Assembly (NCBI GenBank): GCA_036345935.2
Contig: JADWOT020001282.1
Coordinates: 310,001-374,000, forward strand
Source of the DNA: Taenia hydatigena
Taxonomy: Eukaryota > Platyhelminthes > Cestoda > Cyclophyllidea > Taeniidae
DNA: 64,000 nucleotides
Direction of reading: 5' to 3'
This document shows, piece after piece, positions 11,374 to 24,120 of the stretch (position 1 is the stretch's first letter; each line of letters starts with the position of its first letter). The notes beneath the pieces are model-generated. The model ran no database searches. It saw only the letters and a program-made list of their open reading frames with translations, and had not been told where the DNA came from. Position numbers and translations under genes: made by a program.

Positions 11374-12914
11374 TCGTTGGCAAAGCTTAAACGTCCACCT
11401 CTGTCTCTAGACGAACACGCTTTTGGGGTTTGTAAGTTAGCTCTTAACTAAATGAGCGATGCACAACAGCACCGTTTTTGGCAAAATAAGTGCTAATTTA
11501 ATGCGACTGGAGCGCACCTAACAGCTAGTCTTACATACCTTCATTCACACAATTGTTATCTAAATTTGACACGTCTTTTTAAATCGACAATCATGAAATA
11601 TCTGATGTTTGGCCTTGCTGGAATAACCGCGAGATTATTAATAGAAACATATATATGGACAATGTGCTGCGATTAGCCGAAGTCGTGATTTGGATATACT
11701 TGGCAGATGGCCCACATGACATCATACCGTCATGATGTAGGCGCAATCAAGGCAAGGTTCTGACGCATAATATTTAAAGATTATACCTTCTTTACTAGAT
11801 CATAAGCAGCATTAAGACTGACAATCCAGAAATGCACTTAAATAGCTTCGATGGCTGTGGAAGTTTGCCTAAGCATTTAACCGCAGTATCGTCAGCAGAC
11901 CAGTTGAGGTGGCACTAAAAGGCGTAGAATGTTCGATGGCTTTTCGATCCACCGTCGATAAGTCTGGTCCAAAGCGAGCGACGCAAATAAGTCAGTGGTC
12001 AAATGTATTGTGCAACAGCCTCCATTGCGAAGGCTCGCAAATTTATTTCGTCAATTGCAACTTTGAGTCGTAAGTCACTCATTCCCTACTCTTAGATGGC
12101 AGCACATTTAAATGGATTGCGCTGCATAAATGTCTCTGTCAGTTAATTTTGTCGCAGCCCATACCGAACTTTTATCCAAAAATGATTCCAGAGCTCTTTG
12201 ACATAAGGAGAAGCGGTTGGATTCTAATCGACACCTTCTAACCGCATTTGAGTCCGCGCGACTCTACAATATCATATATTTCGGCTTCTTCCTTATCTCA
12301 TTATCTATACATGATGCCGAATAAGGAACGTATGTTTTGGTTTATAGCATTAAGTGTTGCATTTACCAATCAGTCCCCAACAAATAAGAACCGACCCTAC
12401 CGCAGCCTGCTTGCTTCAAGAAATGTTGCTACACTAAAAATATGTAGACTGCATTATCATTCGCATCAGGCTTCTAAAGAAGTGCCGTACAGATTACGAT
12501 TATGGCTGCGTTATCCATCTGATGAGAGCTCCACACTTCCGTAGAGAGGGTTCACCAGTCACCATAAGGTCTCCCGCATCCTGTTAGATAGTAATTATTA
12601 CAAGCACTTTTAGTGGACAGGAAATAAGTTAAATGGAGTGAAATGTTTCTCAGAATCCCTTAAGGGCTTTGGTGACTCCAACACCTCTACGCTCATCGTC
12701 ATATTAATGAGTTGACGACCGAAAAGATTCATTAGCTGACCCAATATGATAAAATGGGAGCGGTGGGACGTGATTTGGGCAAGAACAAAGCACAGTCATA
12801 AGTACACTTTTGTACCAGAATAAAGACGACGAAAATGACCATAGCTTTCACGCTTTCAAAAGCAGGGATGTATATATCCCCTTTGCCTCTGATTTTGTTG
12901 GTTGGGTAATTTAG
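11374..12914. other. No feature supported
   Basis: AT-rich DNA with short frames on both strands. The stretch CTGATGAG near 12518 resembles a hammerhead-ribozyme core but lacks the partner GAAA, so I do not call it. Confidence 0.5.
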
Positions 12915-13207
12915 CAAACAATAATCCAAAAATTCGTGCAAGTGACGGGCTTTGGATCAGCGTGGCATCCAAGCTGGTTCACTTCTACACAAAGTTGTCG
13001 GAATCGGAAAGACTTCCGTGGTGCAAATATAGCCCGCCGGACAAGCAGAGCAGAGGCCAATGTAATATTTCTTGGACGAAAGCGCCCATTTTCTGGGCCG
13101 CGACGAATGAGTCTTGCAGTTCAGGGACGAACAATCGCTATTTTTGCCAAGGGAAGAAAGCGGCACTTGGGATCTGGCTAATAATACTGAAAGTCAGGAT
13201 CACTTAG
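12915..13207 (+). CDS. Possible exon, unknown product
   Basis: A T/G-rich stretch ending in TAG at 12914 could be a 3' splice site. An open frame follows and ends in a stop at 13207. The reading includes WISVASKLVHFYTKL, then several Cys and Trp residues. Two other frames, one on each strand, are also open over most of the same stretch, so the choice of frame is uncertain. G+C content is locally higher than in the flanks. I do not recognise the product. Confidence 0.25.
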
Positions 13208-15577
13208 TGAACCACCACTCATCCCCCTTGCTCGTCGTCGTCGGCTAGAGCGCCTGCTTCACAAGGCATCTACCGCAAATGCATCCTTAACCACTGCCAC
13301 GGCGTCATTAAAATTAGTTTTCATATCGTATTCGGTAAGGTAGGATTGAGAGTTCATGAATATCTTGTTCCTACACCTCTTTTCTGCGCGCGTAGGGTGG
13401 TTTTCTGAACGGTTGTTCGACTGCGTGAATACTTTATGATGCTAAATTATATATTCTGCCGCAATTACTGAGCAAAAAACTGCTTATAACTGAATCGTCC
13501 ACACACTTGTCACCTCACAATGCTGGAGCACTTCTTGTCTAAGAGACTACGGCTTGTATGTATAGTTGCGTTCGAGATGGACTGTAGGCGCAGATGTTCA
13601 CAGGGATTCAGTGATGGCTAAGAACCTTCAACTCGGCAGAATTTGATAAAACTAGGGATGTTTCGGAGGGACTTCTTGAAAACCGTAAGCGTTAGTAAAT
13701 CATCTCTGAACTAATAGCTTGTTGAAATTGTGAAATGGCGTACATGAAAAAGGTACTTCCTCTCATTGTTTTCCTTGTTCTTATGTAAACTCTTTGTTGT
13801 TAGCATTAGGTATTGTTGTCCACAATTGATTGAGAACTATAACGGTATAGAAGACTCAAAACTGCATTACGCATTGCAAAGAGAAGCTCGGATTGAAATG
13901 TTGCGGTGATAATAAGTTATAAAATGGTGGTGAAGGTCTCTAAATTTTGCAAAGCGCACACGCAGTTACTTTTTTTAGTTGGCTAACAATTGATAATCGA
14001 CGTAAGCTAATTAATCGCTTGGCCATTCAATGACCCTTAGCTGAAGGCGCTTGACCACCAATGCAGGGACGACTGCGCGCATTTAGGGACGTAGTAAGCA
14101 GGCGTTTCTAAGTTTGCTTATGCCCCTCAGTTGTTATCGCCTCATCAATTATTGCATAACTTAGCTAAGGTGTGTATTTGAGGTCAGTTTCATTGAGCTA
14201 TTTAGAAGTGGGGCGATAGATATGCTTTACCATTGCGTTTCAAGCAATAAAACGCGCCTTTCTTTTAGCAGCACGTAGGTTATTTTGGTTAATGGTGGGT
14301 GATTTTCGTGGGAATACTTATCGCTGTTCAGTAGGTGGACAGCGACGTCTCAGGACTCAGTTGCAGTTGTAAAGATTAGGCAAGAGTGAACGCTGGGAGC
14401 ATCTAAATGACTTAATCATTTCTTACGGGTGGTGGCTGATTTGGTTATTTTTACAATTGACTAAATATCTTTACCACACAAGAATAAAAATTACGAAAGG
14501 AATCTCATACAGTATAATTTGGTCTTCCCGGTCGCCGTGAGATGCCCGAAATCAATCTTATTGCAGTGGCATTCAGGGTAGACTAAAATTGAAGGCAAGC
14601 AAATCTGCAAGCAGCGCCAATACAGACGTCAAGCAGGTGGCAGGTTAGAAGCATTAATGAGGGTTTTAGGACGGTAGGAAAGTCTGGCTTATAATTTATG
14701 CTACTGAAGTGGGTGTCTTTCCTACACCTTAGCGGTCAACACCACTGGTAACTATGCAGACACATCCATTTCTGGAGAATCACGAAAGGGGAGCAACGGG
14801 GCTCAAGATATTTGTGGAACTTGTGTCATTTAACGCAGCACCGCGTACTGCGCACACTTGTATGCCAGAGGAGCTGGAGTCAGACTGACTAAAGCATGCT
14901 GCCTCAGTCGCCGCCATTAAAGCTGCTTCAATGGTCACAGAAGTAGCCTCAGAGAAAGTGTAACAGAGCCTTAACGCGACTAAGATCATCACAGCAGAAT
15001 TTAAGGCAGGGGGACCGATTTCCTGGTATTACTGGACGCCGTCTTATGTACCCTATTTTTGTAAGCTTTTGTCGCTCTCTTATTTACCCAATCATCATGC
15101 CAAACACTTAGCCACTTCATACCATTTCAGCCCTTCATTGTATGGTCATCATTACTTCTCGTTCATAGTTCTATTAGCTTCGTTCATCCAATATTTTTGT
15201 ATTCATGTATTGTGTACGGCTTCATTTGCCAACTCAATTATTTGTTCCATCTGTTCGATGATTTTTATTATTTATTTAATTCTTCTGATCAAACAAGCTG
15301 ATGCGTTTTGTTTTAAATTTTCTGGCAAAACTCTTAGATTAGTTGCGTGTTTTGAGATTGCCTTAAAGTCTCCACGCGCAGAGGTGTTAGTTAAAGGTGT
15401 TGTTAAAAGCAGCCTGCTTAAGTCAAGCAATTGATTCGCATGATTATGCATAACACAAAGCCATCCCCTTCGTGAATTAATATCACTTCCTTGATTGCGG
15501 ATCTGGTAAGATGAAGTGTCAAATGACAATAGGTCACTAATCTGGAAAATTAACCCTCTCCTCTATGCAGGCATCGG
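13208..15577. other. No gene supported
   Basis: The stretch is AT-rich. A tRNA-like patch near 13236-13307 has an anticodon-like CAC loop but no B box. A 121-codon open frame at 15069-15434 is Phe/Ile/Leu-rich, matching the T-rich base composition, and is probably chance. Confidence 0.5.
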
Positions 15578-15997
15578 TGTATCATACGTTGTGCCCATCG
15601 TTTTATGCAGGCTTTATCAAGTTCTAATGCAGTAGCAAAGTAGGGTCATGCGCACAGACACACAGTCAGTTAAGCTTGATCAAAATTCATGAAATATGGC
15701 ATGATTGTACCATGTGTAAGAGCGCGTCTTCACCTTGTTGGATGTGGTAATAGATGCAAGAATGTGGATTTGGCCTAGGCGATGGCAGAGTCCGTGCAAG
15801 ATCATTTATATCACTTTACGTTTGTAAGTTAGAAGCAGGGTAAGATGCTGAGCAGACAGCGCTATCTCCTACGCCCAACGTTGATGCAATGAAAGGACTT
15901 GTTTAAGGGATATTTGATCTTGGCTATGTGTGTTGGGTGGGCTTTTGAGCAATCAGACAAGAAGATAATTGTATCAGTTCATCACGCAGACTGATTT
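15578..15997 (+). repeat. Dispersed repeat A, copy 1
   Basis: This ~420-bp block is alignable by eye along most of its length with 35028-35478 in the same orientation. Shared landmarks in order are CATCAAG-like, GATCAAAATT/GACCAAAATT, TTTGGCCTAAG-like, GGCAGAG, TGTAAGTTA, AGCAG, and AAGAAGATAA/AAGAAGGTAA. The copies are well diverged with several indels, as expected of an old transposable element. I see no coding potential and no clear terminal repeats. Confidence 0.7.
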
Positions 15998-16493
15998 ATG
16001 CTACGCAGTCAACGCATAAGAAATGTGCACGCGAATTAATGCCAAAATCCACAAATCTTTCTCAAATCTCGACCGCTTTTAGGAGGGAAATCGAAGTAGC
16101 CCCTATAAAAGAGTGCGCGCCAACGGAAAATGATAAAGTTGTCAATGGCAATGCAAGCCAAAGATAACCAAATTGAAGAAAATAAGGGCTTATATAGACA
16201 GTGAGTAAAGGACATGTTGCGTAGTTACCAACCAAGAGATGCCAATAATTTTTATTCTCAAAATGAGTTGGTGCTCCTATTAGTGTGTTTTTTTAAATTT
16301 TGATCAGCATTAAAGCTTACGAAGAGATCGCGGTGGATATGGATTAACAGCGCAGCGATTCCTTTAACTAATGCAATGTGAAGCAGGATTTCAAAAGTGA
16401 AAACTCGATCAATGAAAAAATTTTGCTCTCAAATATCCAAGATTTGTCAGGGCAACACGAGTAATAGCATAGGGCCTATCGTTATTATGTCAA
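15998..16493. other. No feature supported
   Basis: AT-rich flank of the assembly gap. Nothing recognisable. Confidence 0.5.
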
Positions 16494-17047
16494 NNNNNNN
16501 NNNNNNNNNNNNNNNNNNNNNNNNNNNNNNNNNNNNNNNNNNNNNNNNNNNNNNNNNNNNNNNNNNNNNNNNNNNNNNNNNNNNNNNNNNNNNNNNNNNN
16601 NNNNNNNNNNNNNNNNNNNNNNNNNNNNNNNNNNNNNNNNNNNNNNNNNNNNNNNNNNNNNNNNNNNNNNNNNNNNNNNNNNNNNNNNNNNNNNNNNNNN
16701 NNNNNNNNNNNNNNNNNNNNNNNNNNNNNNNNNNNNNNNNNNNNNNNNNNNNNNNNNNNNNNNNNNNNNNNNNNNNNNNNNNNNNNNNNNNNNNNNNNNN
16801 NNNNNNNNNNNNNNNNNNNNNNNNNNNNNNNNNNNNNNNNNNNNNNNNNNNNNNNNNNNNNNNNNNNNNNNNNNNNNNNNNNNNNNNNNNNNNNNNNNNN
16901 NNNNNNNNNNNNNNNNNNNNNNNNNNNNNNNNNNNNNNNNNNNNNNNNNNNNNNNNNNNNNNNNNNNNNNNNNNNNNNNNNNNNNNNNNNNNNNNNNNNN
17001 NNNNNNNNNNNNNNNNNNNNNNNNNNNNNNNNNNNNNNNNNNNNNNN
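16494..17047. other. Assembly gap
   Basis: A run of 554 N. The odd length suggests an estimated gap rather than a fixed placeholder. Open frames that cross it are meaningless. Confidence 1.
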
Positions 17048-17942
17048 CACCGTTAATTGACTGACTGAACACACAGACCATAAAATTATCGCCTTGGTTG
17101 GTAGGATAAACGCTTGCATGTGGTGCTATTAGATTTTTACTCTAAGTTGCGACAATCGTGTACATAGGTAGATGGCGAGACGAATTTGTGCAGTGAGGCA
17201 AGTTAACTGCATCACTACGTCCACGTGTGACCGGTTAATGCTTGTGGCCTGAGACCAAAATCAAAGGATGCGACGAGCTGTCTTTATTGGAACTTTACTA
17301 GGGTACTTATCATGGCCGATAAATAGGTGTGACACAAGTCGTAACTTCAGGGAAAGGATTATTGGGCATAAGCCAAAAGTTGGTGCAAAATGGGCTACCG
17401 TGGGTGGTGAAATCACTGATGTGATTATAAGCATTACTCTTTTGGTAAAATTTTTAAATATTCTACAGCCACGTCTATAAGGATGTGAGTAAACACTTAT
17501 CAGCTCTCTAGCCCGACACAAACACTGCTGCAGGAAGATCTGGGGGCTTACATGCATTTAAACATAAACACTAACATTGAAGTTTCTATAGTTCTTGTAG
17601 ACACTAGTACCACTGATTGTTGCATGAAAAGCATTGCTTATGGAAGGATAAGACTTTTGTTTTCTAAGGACAGATTCATGGGCAGGCTAGCACAACTATT
17701 GATTTTTCAATGTCGGAACAAATCGACAAGTAGGGTTATTCCTGTGCCACCCCCAGGTTTTGTCCAAAGATAAATTCTTGAGAAACAGTCGCATTGATTG
17801 GCATCCATTTGCAAGTGTGTGCTTGAAGTTCCCAACTAAAGCCACCCAGTGCGCATTTGGAACAGTTGCATTTTTACGTTCATTATCGTACAGCACGGAC
17901 TAATTCAAGTGACCGTGATCCGAGTTGGACTGCTTGTTTCTC
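17048..17942. other. No gene supported
   Basis: A 70-codon ATG frame at 17268-17480 (+) encodes MRRAVFIGTL and a hydrophobic C-terminal stretch, but it has no family motif and overlaps an equally long frame on the other strand. I see nothing else. Confidence 0.4.
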
Positions 17943-18128
17943 CTAGAAAGTAGATAAAATGGCCCAGAAGATAAGCAAATGAGTTGGAAGTGTACTAACA
18001 GCAGAATGGTATTTTCCCGTATTTTCATCATGATTTACGCAAGCACGACGTACTGACCAGCAACTAGTAGCAATACATACAACAAACGAAAAAGCTAAGG
18101 CCAACCAAAGTGGTGTTTTTAGGCTCAT
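17943..18128 (-). CDS. Possible small secreted or GPI-tailed protein
   Basis: An ATG-started 61-codon frame encodes a clear signal-peptide-like start (MSLKTPLWLALAFSF, then VVCIATSC), a short polar middle with Cys and an NHDENTGKY stretch, and a hydrophobic C-terminus (THLLIFWAILSTF). A hydrophobic tail right at the stop is typical of GPI-anchored precursors. The polar core is only about 25 residues, so it may be a relic or join other exons. No matching splice sites were worked out. It lies about 190 bp upstream of the histone relic, on the opposite strand. Confidence 0.35.
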   Translation of the reverse strand: MSLKTPLWLALAFSFVVCIATSCWSVRRACVNHDENTGKYHSAVSTLPTHLLIFWAILSTF

Positions 18129-18319
18129 GCAAAAGTAGCATCATAGCAATGGTGTTGAACTATGGCAGGCTGTTGGCACGCCCTTCCCTCTATATGATCA
18201 GGCCAAAGAGAAGATTAATGATCCATTTGTGGTAGTTGCGATGGGCTGGTGCCTATGCCATTGGCGACATGAACTTTGTCAGTAATGGTGTTGCGTTCTA
18301 TTGAAGGAAAGAGGTTGTC

Positions 18320-18640
18320 ATGACCCCTGAGGCAGTGGCAGGCAAGGCTGCGAAGAAGACATCAAGGGTGAAGGTGCAGAAAACGGTGAAAGAGAAAGAG
18401 AAGAGGAGGAGGATGAGTTACGCTACCTGAATTGATGGTGTCGGGCGAAGTCCATCCTGATACTCAAAAGGAACTCCTTCATGGACGATATCTTTGAGCG
18501 AATTGCTACTGAGTCGATGCGGTAATGTACTGGAATGACTAGATCATTACGATCAGAGAATTATGGGCTGTAGTACACCTGCCACTGCTCAGTGAGTTTG
18601 CAATCCATGATCTGTCTCGAATGTGACTGTCCAACCACTT
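18320..18640 (+). pseudogene. Histone H2B pseudogene
   Basis: The start reads M-TPE-AVAGKAAKK and then a Lys/Arg-rich tail ending RRRMSYAT, matching the N-terminal tail and the ESYA motif of H2B. A stop follows at once, but the DNA continues to match in shifted frames: VHPDT, then NSFMDDIFERIATES, then ITIREL and a degenerate LPL..SE.A.H. In normal H2B these are VLKQVHPDT, NSFVNDIFERIAAEAS, TITSREI and LLLPGELAKHAVSEG. At least two frameshifts, three stops and loss of about eight codons (the region ISSKAMSI) show it is dead. Intron-less, as expected for a replication-dependent histone. Confidence 0.85.
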
Positions 18641-18703
18641 CTCTCCTCTGCACTTTGTGTGCTCAAGTTTATCATCAGCGCCACCAGTAAACCAACCCAA
18701 ACC

Positions 18704-19000
18704 ATGTACTGTAGCGGCGCGTGCTTTAGTGTAAGCCAATCAGTTAAGAGTGTGTTTCCTACTGGCTCCTTGCATGTGACGCTAACCAAAGCGACACGCG
18801 TGAGCGAAGTCATTGGTCTGCATCTATGCGGTCTTCAGCCCTATCGCAATACGTTGCCATTAAAAGAAGGAAGACTATCTGTTCCTTCGCTTATCAGTGA
18901 GAAAATGTGCTGATATCTTTGAGGATAGCAGAGTCATTACCAGCTCTAGAGCAGAAGGTAATCAATGTGGTAGAATTAATCTATGCAATTCCTCTACCGA
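18704..19000 (+). pseudogene. Probable histone H2A pseudogene
   Basis: Some 60 bp after the H2B relic, a frame reads VKSVFPTGSLHVTLTKAT, which aligns with the H2A stretch LQFPVGRIHRLLRKGN, with F-P-x-G-x-x-H and the following Leu and Lys kept. The next ~60 bases resemble the H2A GAPVYLAAVLEYLAAEV stretch at DNA level but are frameshifted, and an AAGAAGACT-like patch fits the DNKKTRIIP region. Same strand as the H2B relic, whereas functional H2A/H2B pairs are often divergent. The match is weaker than that of H2B, and the ends are approximate. Confidence 0.5.
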
Positions 19001-21655
19001 TGCCATCACTCTCATGTCCAGTAGACTAGGATTTCAGTCAAACGCAGTCAAGCCCACATGCACCTTCCAGCCTCTTTCTCATTAAGTTAACGCTGAGCAT
19101 AGGATAATGAGTCGCATTTTCAACACTCTACCCCACTTCAGACTTGCGAATCCAAAGCGTCAGCATTTGGGCCAAGTCTACATCTGCATTTACATCCCTT
19201 GAGAAGAAGATGGACTTCTCCACGATGAATTGAATACCCACTAGTGTGCCTCTTTAGATCTGCAGAAATTATGTTCACGCTTAACCGACTTTGTGTCTGC
19301 TTGCATGATCCTATTCTTTTACTCGATTGGAACTCATCGCTAAACTCACAATGAGAGATACTCTAATGTGAGTAAGCAGGCGGAGGTTTGGTTGCCAGGA
19401 CAATGCTGTAGTGCCACCTGGCGCGATGTCTTCCCGACCTGCAATCGGTTAGCAAGTGATGTTTATTCACGCCATTACTGACTGTATTTTGTAATGTCAC
19501 AGAATGCGATTGACGAAATCTGGTTGGACCGCGTAATTGTTTAATTTTACGTGACAGTTAGTTGGTGAGATAAATCACCACCAATCGCAAGAACAGTACA
19601 ATCAATTGGAGTTGCAGGCATAACTGAAGCTCCGATCTAGTAAATTTGAGTACATTAGTGAGTTCGGAAATACTTTGAGATTGGATTATGTGTATTTAAA
19701 ACAAAACTATGACAACGTACAAGAGCCGATCAAAATCAAGGGAAATTTAGGCACTTGGACAATGCTCAAATATTCTTATTCCAACCTCGCTGAGAGTCCC
19801 TCTTTGGTGCAATTGTGCGAAGTCCTATGAGTCGTGCAGAGAGTTATTGACAAGCGCTGATAGCTGTGAGTTGCAGACGTGATATCTCACTGACATCATG
19901 ATAAGCTCCTAATTCTAACGCGTAACATCACATGAGGATCTGTTTTCTGTGCCCACCCTTTTGCCCACTTTGATATTTGCACTCATTTGCAGCCACAGCA
20001 ATGGAATTTGATGCACAAGGGGCCTATAACTTGGGGTCTAATAAGTAAATAACGCGAAGTACAGATACATAGAAGCAAAAATCGAACCAACTACAGCAGC
20101 CGATTCGTGAGTCTAGAATCTCTAAAGCTACGCCAAACGGATGCTGCGATGTTTAATGCCGCAGGTAAGGAATTGGGATCAAGACGCAACAGGAAGGCCC
20201 TGAAATGCATTTATGATACCGTAAATATGTAGCCATATAAAAGGGTGTGAAAAATAAATTACTAAACAGTAGCTTAGTAAAATCTGTCAAGTAACTGCTA
20301 CGAATGACTGCAGCACATACTGAAGGCGAGACAGTACATACGCCGGTTGTCACAATGTAGGGCATCAGGGGTAGTGGCTGGGTAGACGCAGGATCGTATG
20401 GTAGGTTAGAGGTCGTTAGGCACCTTGAGATCAGCACGTTATAATGACAATAACCTAGGCCTAACAGAAGTGGTAAGACATCAAAGAATATCAGTGGCAT
20501 AATGGATGTCGGTCGCAAGTCAATGGTAATGGTAGTCCTCAGCGGCCGTTCCTTGTTGCGCATAGTCATTGTGGCGTCTGCATTACCGCACGTTGAATTG
20601 TGAGTGCATGAGTTGCAGCTGCTGCGATCTTAGACCAGGAATCGATTTGGGCATGTCACCATCGTAAAAAGGTTACGAGTTCATTTTTGGACCGTTAACT
20701 GCATTGTGAATCAGTGCAAATGAGAAATATTACTACACTTTTCTTTACGATAATGCGAGTCGCACAGAGAGCATAGCTTACAAAAGCCTACCGCCATAAC
20801 TGAGAGTTACCGAGGGCTAATCTACCAAATGCGATTAATTACAATCTAAGTTATCCCCATCGTCTGATAAATTAAACACAAAAACTGCAACCTTTATCGT
20901 AGTTTGCTTCTTGCACGTTGCGAAACCACACCTTGTGCATTTAGTTGACTAACTTGTGCGAAGAACATAGTTTGTACATCCTCCTGCAGCCTTATTTAAA
21001 TGCACTTGGGGCTTTTGCTGGAATATAAATGACATGCCAACTTCATTAAGGCATCATTTCTGGTCTCACGAACCAAGTGTTGGCAAAGCAGCAAAATATT
21101 TGCCTTAATTAACACGCTGCATGTGATACAAATGAGCTATAGCCAACCAAGACAGAAAAAGCAGGTAGAACGTTGTATTAACCAAATAGTGTACAAAGGC
21201 ATGAATATAATCTGTATGCATAATAACTCCGAATGCTGGGAGCTGTGTTGCATGCGCCAGGGCAAGAGCAATAGCTAAAGCAAAACCACCCAAATCCTAC
21301 TTAAACAGACGGTCACACCACACATTAGGGATAGCGAAAGCCACACGCCCAAATGATAACCACGCAAGCACTCAGAGGTGACAACCAAAATGTAGTGCCA
21401 AAGCAAATAAAACCTTATAAAATTATAATTAGAAACGGAACTTTGTGCAGAGTAGATTGCTGGCGATACGATATCGCCTAAATTAATTCAAGAAATCGGC
21501 AAAGATTAGAGGAAAGGGCTGTAAGGCAAATTGGCCGTCCACTAGACAAAGTCAAATGCAAGATGCATCATTTCCAATCGGCTACTAAAACAAAACGATA
21601 TTTTTAAAAGCATTGTGCTAGGAGCATTAACAGTCTCTAGGATCTGTAGGGTAAG
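19001..21655. other. No feature supported
   Basis: About 2.6 kb of AT-rich DNA. A 138-codon frame on the minus strand (20153-20569) has no family features. No repeat partner for this stretch was noticed in the window. Confidence 0.5.
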
Positions 21656-21970
21656 AAAGTTCTACCCTTGGAGCGCCTTAGCTGAACCCTTAAACTCTTC
21701 CTTCCCGAAGCCTATTTATTCATCGCACGTATCGTACCCTGTGCACCTACAGCTTTGTGAACGGGCACACTGCGTTCAATATAGAGCGTAGGAATTTTTA
21801 AGGCATCTAATCTTGTACGCACATCTGCTTTGCTTGGTTGCTCTGCCTAGAAACACTTTGCACTTATCACCCGTCAAAATGACGAATTCAGGTTAATTAG
21901 GCCCAATCCACTGCACTCTTGTAGGAGATGATAATGAACAGGTTGGAGCCTTCAAGACCCCTCTGGTGTG
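21656..21970 (-). pseudogene. Decayed CELF/Bruno RRM3 copy
   Basis: The stretch aligns with 27279-27625, the last two exons of the CELF-like gene, in the same orientation. The final exon reads TIRAMNK, stop, ASGRKSLRVQLRRSKGR, against AIRAMDG, then [18 protein letters not shown] in the intact gene. The upstream exon keeps GSNLFIYH at DNA level, out of frame and with a stop. Intron-like DNA of about the same length (~55 bp) still separates the two parts, so this is a genomic duplicate rather than a retrocopy. I found no counterpart of the other exons farther upstream. Confidence 0.8.
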
Positions 21971-24120
21971 AGCAAAAGGGCAAAATTTATTAAGAACTTA
22001 TTTTAAAGGCGACTGTGTATATAAATGAAAACCTCCTACGACATTAAAAAGTGACATATCTAGCGTGCTACACAATTTAGCTTTTAGGCTTGTGCTAAAA
22101 TACACCTTGGTGAAGGCGATCCTACACGCTGAAGAATAGAGAATCGCGATGCATATGTTTTTGTAAGGGCTACGATTCAGTCCTCAGCAGCGAATTCAAA
22201 GTTTCATGATTTTATCAATCGGTATAAATTTCGAGAAAATCCATCGGAATCCGGCAAGATAAGTAAATGCAATGCAAATGCATCAGTGATCAGTGGTCAC
22301 TGTATATGGTAAACCCCGTAGTTGCGTACCGTGTTTGCATGCATTTTAACTGAGCCCATTCGTAAAGGCGTAACCCCTCTGTGAGACCCCCTGTACTTGG
22401 TTTACATGGAATCACATGCACAGGTCTTTAATCTCTGAGCACATGATTACGTATTTCTCTTCAAGAAGTGCCCAAAAGGGCATGCAAGTAGGTCTCGAGA
22501 TCAAATAGAGAAGTTGGGAAGGTAAGGAAGTAAAATTACAGCAATATTCCCGCACAACAGTCTGCTGCATTCACATCTTCAACCCACCGCTCAGCTAGGT
22601 TGGAGAATACGCTTACCACAAAGACAATAAACAGTGCGGTATCCTTATGTTCCGCCTGAGACGCACGACATAATTTTGCAATAAACGCAAGAGCGCCATG
22701 TAGTAATATCGCTAAGGAAAGTTTTCCAGCACTTTAGTTGTTCAATATGCTGCATCAATTTATGAATGCTTCCGGAGTAATAAGGTGATATTGAAGTCCA
22801 CACTTAACGCTTTCCGCTCCAAAGCCCGCCCATATCTGCAGTTCAAAAAGTTTAAGGCGCTTTTTTGTTTTCTTTTATTTGTGATTAAGCTTTTTAACGA
22901 ACCGCTGCAGAATGTTGCCCAAGGTTAAATAAAGCACTACCCCAATGCATTTGACGGAGCGAACAACATTGGTGTTACACCTACACAGGCAAGCCATCGC
23001 TCACAATTATATTGAATGTCTTCTTGCTTCGAGAAAGGTAGCATTCGCCGGTTTCCTTGTCCTCTCACGGTAAGATGGTTCACTTTAAGGCTGTTGGTTG
23101 AGATGCTATGGATATAAAATGGTTTCGACCGTGTTATTTGCACACTTAGCTGCGAAGACACTGTGGCCTAATGTCAAATCCATTTCTAGCGGTGCCTGCG
23201 TTACCATTCTAAAGAAGAGCATAGCACAAGCCTTAGAGAGTAGCTACAGACTATCTTGACTGCTTTCTTGTGTTCCGTTCTTATTTTATGTTTCCATAGT
23301 GATGCGTAATTTATTCCAAGACACGTATACAACAACACCGGTAGTAGGCATTACTCCTACGTATATGCTCAGCTCCACTTATCAACACTTCGTGGGATGT
23401 GTAAGGAGATGGTAGGCAACAACGTACAAGGAGAGCATTGCAATGCGCTGCTTTTCTTTCGGATTATTAGCGTAAAACAAATTCTTCTTAACGAAGCATC
23501 CTGGTTATGTCTACGCATGCATCTTTTCATGCAAGCATGACCCACAACGTACAATAAGGAAAACTGGACCGGCAAGTTATGCCTTCAATTTTATTTATTT
23601 TTTCGAATTGTCTTTTTGAAGTGAGACAAAAACAAATGAACTACTGCTGATCTTACTTCCAGGCGCAATTGCAAGTGTGCGCAGCACAATACTGTAGTTT
23701 AACCAGCAATAATAACACGATACAAAATTCAGTCAAAAATGTGTGGTGTCTTGACCAAGAGGTCAATGTGACGATTCGCGAAAACAGACGAAATGCAATT
23801 TAACTCGTCATCAATATTACAGAGTAAAAATGGATGCAAAGACAAGAACCATGCGACAGGTCATTCTACGCATTCGTTCAGCCAAAACCTGCGCCCATAA
23901 ACAGAATCGGTTATACAGCTTTATGACCCACTTGTCACTCCTTGCGCTGCCATATTATCCTAGCTCCATCTTTATCTTCCATTACTGCGGTCTGATGCAT
24001 TCGATATGCAACTCTCTGATCACCTCCGTCGCTGCCGCTATCTGCTTTCCGAGACCTGTTTTACCTTGCCTTATGCAGCATGCAAAACCAACATTGAGAC
24101 GCATGACAACGGTATGAAAA
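21971..24120. other. No feature supported
   Basis: AT-rich DNA without recognisable coding or structured features. A 95-codon frame at 23830-24117 (+) directly precedes the zinc-finger relic but has no motif of its own. Confidence 0.5.

Noticed and set aside
12518..12560. Hammerhead-like CTGATGAG
   Set aside because: No GAAA box or pairing stems nearby.
13236..13307. Possible degenerate tRNA-Val with a CAC loop
   Set aside because: No B box, and the acceptor ends do not pair as a seven-base stem.
15069..15434. 121-codon frame (+)
   Set aside because: Phe/Ile/Leu-rich product simply mirrors T-rich DNA. No start context or motif.
16397..17119. Open frames of about 200 codons across the gap
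   Set aside because: They consist almost entirely of undetermined bases.
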